Assembly (NCBI RefSeq): GCF_932526225.1
Contig: NC_064041.1
Span: 10,210,813 to 10,274,812 of the forward strand
Direction of reading: 5' to 3'
Length of the DNA stretch: 64,000 nucleotides
DNA from: Nematostella vectensis
Taxonomy: Eukaryota; Cnidaria; Anthozoa; Actiniaria; Edwardsiidae
Made by a program: the position numbers and the translations under genes. The notes under the pieces were generated by a model, which was not told where the DNA came from, searched no databases, and saw only the letters and a list, made by a program, of their open reading frames with translations. Below, piece by piece: positions 23,512 through 64,000 of the stretch. Position 1 is the stretch's first letter; each line of letters starts with the position of its first letter.

Positions 23512-26500
23512 GGTCCTCAACGCGTGCTTCTAGTGTAGCAGTAGACATAATCAACGCGAGCTTCTAGTGTAGCAATAGACATAATCAACGCGAGCTTCTA
23601 GTGTAGCAATAGACATAATCAACGCGAGCTTCTAGTGTAGCAGTAGACATAATCAACGCGTGCTTCTAGTGTAGCAGTAGACATAACAACGCGTGCTTCT
23701 AGTGTAGCAGTAGACATAACAACGCGTGCTTCTAGTGTAGCAGTAAACATAATCAACGCGAGCTTCTAGTGTAGCAATAGACATAATCAACGCGAGCTTC
23801 TAGTGTAGCAGTAGACATAACAACGCGTGCTTCTAGTGTAGCAGTAGACATAACAACGCGTGCTTCTAGTGTAGCAGTAGACATAACAACGCGTGCTTCT
23901 AGTGTAGCAGTAGACATAATCAACGCGAGCTTCTAGTGTAGCAGTAGACATAATCAACGCGAGCTTCTAGTGTAGCAGTAGACATAATCAACGCGAGCTT
24001 CTAGTGTAGCAGTAGATATAATCAACGCGAGCTTCTAGTGTAGCAATAGACATAACAACGCGTGCTTCTAGTGTAGCAGTAGACATAATCAACGCGAGCT
24101 TCTAGTGTAGCAGTAGACATAATCAACGCGAGCTTCTAGTGTAGCAGTAGACATAATCAACGCGAGCTTCTAGTGTAGCAATAGACATAATCAACGCGAG
24201 CTTCTAGTGTAGCAATAGACATAATCAACGCGTGCTTCTAGTGTAGCAGTAGACATAACAACTCGTGCTTCTAGTGTAGCAGTAGACATAATCAACGCGA
24301 GCTTCTAGTGTAGCAATAGACATAATCAACGCGAGCTTCTAGTGTAGCAATAGACATAATCAACGCGAGCTTCTAGTGTAGCAGTAGACATAATCAACGC
24401 GAGCTTCTAGTGTAGCAGTAGACATAATCAACGCGAGCTTCTAGTGTAGCAATAGACATAATCAACGCGAGCTTCTAGTGTAGCAATAGACATAATCAAC
24501 GCGTGCTTCTAGTGTAGCAGTAGACATAACAACTCGTGCTTCTAGTGTAGCAGTAGACATAATCAACGCGAGCTTCTAGTGTAGCAATAGACATAATCAA
24601 CGCGAGCTTCTAGTGTAGCAATAGACATAATCAACGCGAGCTTCTAGTGTAGCAATAGACATAATCAACGCGTGCTTCTAGTGTAGCAGTAGACATAACA
24701 ACTCGTGCTTCTAGTGTAGCAGTAGACATAATCAACGCGAGCTTCTAGTGTAGCAATAGACATAATCAACGCGAGCTTCTAGTGTAGCAATAGACATAAT
24801 CAACGCGAGCTTCTAGTGTAGCAATAGACATAATCAACGCGTGCTTCTAGTGTAGCAGTAAACATAATCAACGCAAGCTTCTAGTGTAGCAATAGACATA
24901 ATCAACGCGAGCTTCTAGTGTAGCAATAGACATAATCAACGCGTGCTTCTAGTGTAGCAGTAGACATAATCAACGCGAGCTTCTAGTGTAGCAATAGACA
25001 TAATCAACGCGAGCTTCTAGTGTAGCAGTAGACATAATCAACGCGAGCTTCTAGTGTAGCAATAGACATAATCAACGCGAGCTTCTAGTGTAGCAATAGA
25101 CATAATCAACGCGTGCTTCTAGTGTAGCAGTAGACATAACAACGCGTGCTTCTAGTGTAGCAGTAGACATAACAACGCGTGCTTCTAGTGTAGCAGTAGA
25201 CATAATCAACGCGAGCTTCTAGTGTAGCAGTAGACATAATCAACGCGAGCTTCTAGTGTAGCAATAGACATAATCAACGCGTGCTTCTAGTGTAGCAATA
25301 GAAATAATCAACGCGAGCTTCTAGTGTAGCAGTAGACATAATCAGCGCGAGCTTCTAGTGAAGCAGTAGACATAATCAACGCGAGCTTCTAGTGTAGCAG
25401 TAGATATAATCAACGCGAGCTTCTAGTGTAGCAGTAGACATACTCAACGCGAGCTTCTAGTGTAGCAGTAGACATAATCAACGCGTGCTTCTAGTGTAGC
25501 AATAGACATAATCAACGCGAGCTTCTAGTGTAGCAGTAGACATAATCAACGCGAGCTTCTAGTGTAGCAGTAGATATAATCAACGCGAGCTTCTAGTGTA
25601 GCAATAGACATAACAACGCGTGCTTCTAGTGTAGCAGTAGACATAATCAACGCGAGCTTCTAGTGTAGCAGTAGACATAATCAACGCGAGCTTCTAGTGT
25701 AGCAGTAGACATAATCAACGCGAGCTTCTAGTGTAGCAGTAGATATAATCAACGCGAGCTTCTAGTGTAGCAGTAGACATAATCAACGCGAGCTTCTAGT
25801 GTAGCAGTAGACATAATCAACGCGAGCTTCTAGTGTAGCAGTAGACATAATCAACGCGAGCTTCTAGTGTAGCAGTAGACATAATCAACGCGAGCTTCTA
25901 GTGTAGCAGTAGACATAATCAACGCGAGCTTCTAGTGTAGCAGTAGACATAATCAACGCGAGCTTCTAGTGTAGCAGTAGACATAATCAACGCGAGCTTC
26001 TAGTGTAGCAGTAGACATAATCAACGCGAGCTTCTAGTGTAGCAGTAGACATAATCAACGCGAGCTTCTAGTGTAGCAGTAGACATAACAACGCGAGCTT
26101 CTAGTGTAGCAATAGACATAATCAACGCGAGCTTCTAGTGTAGCAGTAGACATAACAACGCGTGCTTCTAGTGTAGCAGTAGACATAATCAACGCGAGCT
26201 TCTAGTGTAGCAATAGACATAATCAACGCGAGCTTCTAGTGTAGCAATAGACATAATCAACGCGAGCTTCTAGTGTAGCAGTAGACATAACAACGCGTGC
26301 TTCTAGTGTAGCAGTAGACATAATCAACGCGTGCTTCTAGTGTAGCAGTAGACATAATCAACGCGTGCTTCTAGTGTAGCAGTAGACATAATCAACGCGA
26401 GCTTCTAGTGTAGCAGTAGACATAATCAACGCGTGCTTCTAGTGTAGCAGTAGACATAATCAACGCGAGCTTCTAGTGTAGCAGTAGACATAACAACGCG

Positions 26501-29500
26501 TGCTTCTAGTGTAGCAGTAGACATAATCAACGCGAGCTTCTAGTGTAGCAATAGACATAATCAACGCGAGCTTCTAGTGTAGCAATAGACATAATCAACG
26601 CGAGCTTCTAGTGTAGCAGTAGACATAACAACGCGTGCTTCTAGTGTAGCAGTAGACATAATCAACGCGTGCTTCTAGTGTAGCAGTAGACATAATCAAC
26701 GCGTGCTTCTAGTGTAGCAGTAGACATAATCAACGCGAGCTTCTAGTGTAGCAGTAGACATAATCAACGCGAGCTTCTAGTGTAGCAATAGACATAATCA
26801 ACGCGAGCTTCTAGTGTAGCAGTAGACATAATCAACGCGAGCTTCTAGTGTAGCAGTAGACATAATCAACGCGAGCTTCTAGTGTAGCAATAGACATAAT
26901 CAACGCGAGCTTCTAGTGTAGCAGTAGACATAACAACGCGAGCTTCTAGTGTAGCAGTAGACATAATCAACGCGAGCTTCTAGTGTAGCAGTAGATATAA
27001 TCAACGCGAGCTTCTAGTGTAGCAGTAGACATAATCAACGCGAGCTTCTAGTGTAGCAGTAGACATAATCAACGCGTGCTTCTAGTGTAGCAGTAGACAT
27101 AATCAACGCGTGCTTCTAGTGTAGCAGTAGACATAACAACGCGTGCTTCTAGTGTAGCAGTAGACATAACAACGCGTGCTTCTAGTGTAGCAGTAAACAT
27201 AATCAACGCGAGCTTCTAGTGTAGCAATAGACATAATCAACGCGAGCTTCTAGTGTAGCAGTAGACATAACAACGCGTGCTTCTAGTGTAGCAGTAGACA
27301 TAACAACGCGTGCTTCTAGTGTAGCAGTATACATAACAACGCGTGCTTCTAGTGTAGCAGTAGACATAATCAACGCGAGCTTCTAGTGTAGCAGTAGACA
27401 TAATCAACGCGAGCTTCTAGTGTAGCAGTAGACATAATCAACGCGAGCTTCTAGTGTAGCAGTAGATATAATCAACGCGAGCTTCTAGTGTAGCAATAGA
27501 CATAACAACGCGTGCTTCTAGTGTAGCAGTAGACATAATCAACGCGAGCTTCTAGTGTAGCAATAGACATAATCAACGCGAGCTTCTAGTGTAGCAGTAG
27601 ACATAATCAACGCGAGCTTCTAGTGTAGCAGTAGAAATAATCAACGCGAGCTTCTAGTGTAGCAGTAGACATAACAACGCGAGCTTCTAGTGTAGCAATA
27701 GACATAATCAACGCGAGCTTCTAGTGTAGCAGTAGACATAACAACGCGTGCTTCTAGTGTAGCAGTAGACATAATCAACGCGAGCTTCTAGTGTAGCAAT
27801 AGACATAATCAACGCGTGCTTCTAGTGTAGCAATAGACATAATCAACGCGAGCTTCTAGTGTAGCAGTAGACATAACAACGCGTGCTTCTAGTGTAGCAG
27901 TAGACATAATCAACGCAAGCTTCTAGTGTAGCAATAGACATAATCAACGCGTGCTTCTAGTGTAGCAATAGACATAATCAACGCGAGCTTCTAGTGTAGC
28001 AGTAGACATAATCAACGCGAGCTTCTAGTGTAGCAGTAGACATAATCAACGCGTGCTTCTAGTGTAGCAGTAGACATAATCAACGCGAGCTTCTAGTGTA
28101 GCAGTAGACATAATCAACGCGAGCTTCTAGTGTAGCAATAGACATAATCAACGCGTGCTTCTAGTGTAGCAGTAGACATAATCAACGCGAGCTTCTAGTG
28201 TAGCAGTAGACATAATCAACGCGAGCTTCTAGTGTAGCAGTAGACATAATCAACGCGAGCTTCTAGTGTAGCAGTAGACATAATCAACGCGAGCTTCTAG
28301 TGTAGCAATAGACATAATCAACGCGTGCTTCTAGTGTAGCAGTAGACATAATCAACGCGAGCTTCTAGTGTAGCAGTAGACATAATCAACGCGAGCTTCT
28401 AGTGTAGCAGTAGACATAACAACGCGAGCTTCTAGTGTAGCAATAGACATAATCAACGCGAGCTTCTAGTGTAGCAGTAGACATAACAACGCTTGCTTCT
28501 AGTGTAGCAGTAGACATAATCAACGCGAGCTTCTAGTGTAGCAGTAGACATAATCAACGCGAGCTTCTAGTGTAGCAGTAGACATAACAACGCGTGCTTC
28601 TAGTGTAGCAGTAGACATAACAACGCGTGCTTCTAGTGTAGCAGTAAACATAATCAACGCGAGCTTCTAGTGTAGCAGTAGACATAATCAACGCGTGCTT
28701 CTAGTGTAGCAGTAGACATAACAACGCGTGCTTCTAGTGTAGCAATAGACATAATCAACGCGAGCTTCTAGTGTAGCAATAGACATAATCAACGCGAGCT
28801 TCTAGTGTAGCAATAGACATAATCAACGCGTGCTTCTAGTGTAGCAATAGACATAATCAACGCGAGCTTCTAGTGAAGCAATAGACATAATCAACGGGTG
28901 CTTCTAGTGTAGCAGTAGACATAACAACGCGTGCTTCTAGTGTAGCAGTAGACATAATCAACGCGTGCTTCTAGTGTAGCAGTAGACATAACAACGCGTG
29001 CTTCTAGTGTAGCAGTAGACATAATCAACGCGTGCTTCTAGTGTAGCAATAGACATAATCAACGCGTGCTTCTAGTGTAGCAATAGACATAATCAACGCG
29101 AGCTTCTAGTGTAGCAATAGACATAATCAACGCGTGCTTCTAGTGTAGCAGTAGACATAATCAACGCGAGCTTCTAGTGTAGCAATAGACATAATCAACG
29201 CGAGCTTCTAGTGTAGCAGTAGACATAATCAACGCGAGCTTCTAGTGTAGCAGTAGACATAATCAACGCGAGCTTCTAGTGTAGCAGTAGACATAATCAA
29301 CGCGAGCTTCTAGTGTAGCAGTAGACATAATCAACGCGAGCTTCTAGTGTAGCAATAGACATAATCAACGCGAGCTTCTAGTGTAGCAATAGACATAATC
29401 AACGCGAGCTTCTAGTGTAGCAGTAGACATAATCAACGCGAGCTTCTAGTGTAGCAGTAGACATAATCAACGCGAGCTTCTAGTGTAGCAGTAGACATAA

Positions 29501-32347
29501 TCAACGCGAGCTTCTAGTGTAGCAGTAGACATAATCAACGCGAGCTTCTAGTGTAGCAGTAGACATAATCAACGCGAGCTTCTAGTGTAGCAATAGACAT
29601 AATCAACGCGAGCTTCTAGTGTAGCAATAGACATAACAACGCGAGCTTCTAGTGTAGCAGTAGACATAACAACGCGAGCTTCTAGTGTAGCAGTAGACAT
29701 AACAACTCGTGCTTCTAGTGTAGCAGTAGACATAATCAACGCGAGCTTCTAGTGTAGCAATAGACATAATCAACGCGAGCTTCTAGTGTAGCAGTAGATA
29801 TAATCAACGCGAGCTTCTAGTGTAGCAGTAGACATAATCAACGCGAGCTTCTAGTGTAGCAGTAGACATAATCAACGCGTGCTTCTAGTGTAGCAATAGA
29901 CATAATCAACGCGAGCTTCTAGTGTAGCAGTAGACATAATCAACGCGTGCTTCTAGTGAAGCAGTAGACATAATCAACGCGTGCTTCTAGTGTAGCAATA
30001 GACATAATCAACGCGAGCTTCTAGTGTAGCAATAGACATAATCAACGCTTGCTTCTAGTGTAGCAATAGACATAATCAACGCGAGCTTCTAGTGTAGCAG
30101 TAGATATAATCAGCGCGAGCTTCTAGTGTAGCAGTAGACATAATCAACGCGAGCTTCTAGTGTAGCAGTAGATATAATCAACGCGTGCTTCTAGTGTAGC
30201 AATAGACATAATCAACGCGAGCTTCTAGTGTAGCAGTAGACATAATCAACGCGAGCTTCTAGTGTAGCAGTAGACATAATCAACGCGAGCTTCTAGTGTA
30301 GCAGTAGACATAATCAACGCGAGCTTCTAGTGTAGCAGTAGACATAATCAACGCGAGCTTCTAGTGTAGCAGTAGACATAATCAACGCGTGCTTCTAGTG
30401 TAGCAGTAGATATAATCAACGCGTGCTTCTAGTGTAGCAATAGACATAATCAACGCGAGCTTCTAGTGTAGCAGTAGACATAATCAACGCGAGCTTCTAG
30501 TGTAGCAGTAGACATAATCAACGCGAGCTTCTAGTGTAGCAGTAGACATAATCAACGCGAGCTTCTAGTGTAGCAGTAGACATAATCAACGCGAGCTTCT
30601 AGTGTAGCAGTAGACATAATCAACGCGAGCTTCTAGTGTAGCAGTAGACATAATCAACGCGAGCTTCTAGTGTAGCAGTAGACATAATCAGCGCGAGCTT
30701 CTAGTGTAGCAATAGACATAATCAACGCGTGCTTCTAGTGTAGCAATAGACATAATCAACGCGAGCTTCTAGTGTAGCAGTAGATATAATCAGCGCGAGC
30801 TTCTAGTGTAGCAGTAGACATAATCAACGCGAGCTTCTAGTGTAGCAGTAGATATAATCAACGCGTGCTTCTAGTGTAGCAATAGACATAATCAACGCGA
30901 GCTTCTAGTGTAGCAGTAGACATAATCAACGCGAGCTTCTAGTGTAGCAGTAGACATAATCAACGCGAGCTTCTAGTGTAGCAGTAGACATAATCAACGC
31001 GAGCTTCTAGTGTAGCAGTAGACATAATCAACGCGAGCTTCTAGTGTAGCAGTAGACATAATCAACGCGTGCTTCTAGTGTAGCAGTAGATATAATCAAC
31101 GCGTGCTTCTAGTGTAGCAATAGACATAATCAACGCGAGCTTCTAGTGTAGCAGTAGACATAATCAACGCGAGCTTCTAGTGTAGCAGTAGACATAATCA
31201 ACGCGAGCTTCTAGTGTAGCAGTAGACATAATCAACGCGAGCTTCTAGTGTAGCAGTAGACATAATCAACGCGAGCTTCTAGTGTAGCAGTAGACATAAT
31301 CAACGCGAGCTTCTAGTGTAGCAGTAGACATAATCAACGCGAGCTTCTAGTGTAGCAGTAGACATAATCAGCGCGAGCTTCTAGTGTAGCAATAGACATA
31401 ATCAACGCGAGCTTCTAGTGTAGCAGTAGACATAATCAACGCGAGCTTCTAGTGTAGCAGTAGACATAATCAACGCGAGCTTCTAGTGTAGCAGTAGACA
31501 TAATCAGCGCGAGCTTCTAGTGTAGCAATAGACATAATCAACGCGAGCTTCTAGTGTAGCAATAGACATAATCAACGCGAGCTTCTAGTGTAGCAATAGA
31601 CATAATCAACGCGAGCTTCTAGTGTAGCAGTAGACATAATCAGCGCGAGCTTCTAGTGTAGCAATAGACATAATCAACGCGAGCTTCTAGTGTAGCAGTA
31701 GACATAATCAACGCGAGCTTCTAGTGTAGCAATAGACATAATCAACGCGAGCTTCTAGTGTAGCAGTAGACATAATCAACGCGAGCTTCTAGTGTAGCAG
31801 TAGACATAATCAACGCGAGCTTCTAGTGTAGCAGTAGACATAATCAACGCGAGCTTCTAGTGTAGCAGTAGACATAATCAACGCGAGCTTCTAGTGTAGC
31901 AGTAGACATAATCAGCGCGAGCTTCTAGTGTAGCAATAGACATAATCAACGCGAGCTTCTAGTGTAGCAGTAGACATAATCAACGCGAGCTTCTAGTGTA
32001 GCAGTAGACATAATCAACGCGAGCTTCTAGTGTAGCAGTAGACATAATCAACGCGAGCTTCTAGTGTAGCAGTAGACATAATCAACGCGAGCTTCTAGTG
32101 TAGCAGTAGACATAATCAACGCGAGCTTCTAGTGTAGCAGTAGACATAATCAGCGCGAGCTTCTAGTGTAGCAATAGACATAATCAACGCGAGCTTCTAG
32201 TGTAGCAGTAGACATAATCAACGCGAGCTTCTAGTGTAGCAGTAGACATAATCAACGCGAGCTTCTAGTGTAGCAGTAGACATAATCAACGCGAGCTTCT
32301 AGTGTAGCAGTAGACATAATCAGCGCGAGCTTCTAGTGTAGCAATAG
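23512..32347 (+). repeat. 33/34-bp minisatellite, 8.8 kb, about 260 units
   Basis: Unit AATCAACGCGAGCTTCTAGT then GTAGCAGTAGACAT (34 bases); a 33-base form lacks one T (ATAACAACGCG). Main variants are GCGAGC/GCGTGC, GCAGTAG/GCAATAG and GACAT/GATAT. No unique spacers, so it is not CRISPR-like. A 680-bp higher-order repeat (20 units) is visible from about 30101 to 30781 and repeated on to about 31380. It ends abruptly at GCAATAGCTTTTC. It sits about 200 bases before exon 1 of copy B. Confidence 0.97.
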
Positions 32348-32543
32348 CTTTTCTAGAAATTTACAGATGAACGGTCTAGTGACAATCTTTCGCAACCATG
32401 AGTTAAAAAGGAATTCGACTCTTCATCTTGCGAGACAAATTCGTAGGATTGAATTATTATATACTAATACTCTTATTTGCCTCTATTTAATGGGATATGT
32501 TGATGTTACCGTATTCTTTTATTTTTGCTTTTTATCCGGCTAG
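32348..32543 (+). other. Intron end before copy B exon 1
   Basis: Unique AT-rich sequence ending in a pyrimidine-rich tract and CCGGCTAG acceptor at 32543. No coding signal. It implies that the intron upstream of exon 1 spans at least the minisatellite. Confidence 0.7.
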
Positions 32544-63332
<30,789 letters not shown>

Positions 63333-63480
63333 GTGCATTAATAGGTTACGTCATCTAGTTACGTCATTAGTTACGTCGTCTAGTTTACGCATAGCGTTCT
63401 AAGTTTCCCGTGAATCACCCTTAAATAGCTCTAAGATTCTTTTAGTATATCAAGAGGATTACCGAGATGAATGTGTGAAA

Positions 63481-64000
63481 CCGCATGGCTGGCTATATTT
63501 GATTATGTCCAATCATTTTGTTTCTTATATTTCTTGTACAGACTATGGCTGGCTATCTTTGCTTATGTCCAATCATTTTGTGCCGTATATTTCTTGTACA
63601 GACTATGGCTGGCTTTCTTTGCTGATGTCCAATCATTTTGTGTATTATATTTCCTGTACAGACTATGGCTGGCTATCTTTGCTTATGTCCAATCATTTTG
63701 TGTCTTATATTTCTTGTACAGACTATGGCTGGCTATCTTTGCTTATGTCCAATCATTTTGTGTCTTATATTTCTTGTACAGACTATGGCTGGCTATATTT
63801 GATTATGTCCAATCATTTTGTTTCTTATATTTCTTGTACAGACTATGGCTGGCTATCTTTGCTTATGTCCAATCATTTTGTGTCGTATATTTCTTGTACA
63901 GACTATGGCTGGCTATCTTTGCTTATGTCCAATCATTTTGTGTCTTATATTTCTTGTACAGACTATGGCTGGCTATATTTGATTATGTCCAATCATTTTG
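63481..64000 (+). repeat. 60-bp minisatellite at the exon 43 acceptor (about 9 units, runs off the edge)
   Basis: Exact 60-base period: ATGGCTGGCTATCTTTGCTT then ATGTCCAATCATTTTGTG then TCTTATATTTCTTGTACAG. Each unit joins a pyrimidine-rich acceptor to the start of exon 43. Units at 63481, 63781 and 63961 share GATTATGTCC, pointing to block duplication. Confidence 0.96.
63542..64000 (+). CDS. RNF213: Probable start of exon 43, inside a 60-bp array (start ambiguous)
   Basis: Joining exon 42 to CTTGTACAG|ACTATGGCTGG gives R-LWLAIFAYVQSF, which resembles the conserved Leu-Trp segment of vertebrate RNF213. The same acceptor plus exon start is repeated every 60 bases; candidate acceptors end at 63541, 63601, 63661, 63721, 63781, 63841, 63901 and 63961, and more may lie to the right. 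The 60-base unit is 20 codons and open in this frame, so any choice keeps frame and would add repeats of ...VLYFLYRLW. Which acceptor is used cannot be decided here. Confidence 0.55.

Noticed and set aside
23512-32347. Array resembling a CRISPR
   Set aside because: Units are contiguous with no unique spacers, the genome is animal, and there are no cas genes. It is a minisatellite.

Overview
The window is animal nuclear DNA: spliceosomal introns, a tRNA-derived SINE, many MITE-like elements and long minisatellites. It holds essentially one gene, on the + strand, a homologue of RNF213 (mysterin), the giant dynein-like AAA+ ATPase / E3 ubiquitin ligase. I read this from conserved protein blocks in the vertebrate order (stalk, AAA2 P-loop, AAA3 Walker A and B, AAA4 Walker A and B, AAA5/6 region). 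I joined exons by hand from splice sites. 42 exons at 32544-63332 (copy B) give about 8,446 nt, roughly 2,815 codons, with matching phase at every junction. The host looks like an invertebrate. A cnidarian, probably an anthozoan, is my best guess from the SINE/MITE style, at low confidence.

Layout. 1-21454 is a near-identical second copy (copy A) of 37981-59089. It carries the 31 exons matching B exons 8-38 (late stalk through AAA6) and stops at a 200-N gap. The gap falls inside the left arm of a foldback element. 21655-32543 has no recognisable exon and is mostly an 8.8-kb, 33/34-bp minisatellite. 32544-37488 carries seven stalk exons, 37956-58535 the duplicated exons as copy B, and 59450-63332 four further exons between AAA6 and the E3 module. 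The next exon begins inside a 60-bp tandem array running off the right edge. The RING/RZ E3 module and the start codon are outside the window.

The two copies differ by about 2% over the first 1.79 kb. After that I saw no substitution for about 19 kb, only a five-unit difference in one minisatellite. Copy A also lacks flanking stalk and E3 exons here. An assembly duplication (haplotig or misjoin at the hairpin) is therefore at least as likely as a real tandem paralogue.

The most unusual biology is a recurring pattern in this one gene: tandem repeats whose unit spans an exon-intron boundary. There are five cases: 69 bp x about 50 at the donor after AAA3 Walker A; 40 bp x about 7 at the acceptor of exon 17; 34 bp x 2 at the donor of exon 32; 41-43 bp x 4 at the donor of exon 41; 60 bp x about 9 at the acceptor of exon 43. 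Each array multiplies a splice site. The 69- and 60-bp units are whole numbers of codons.
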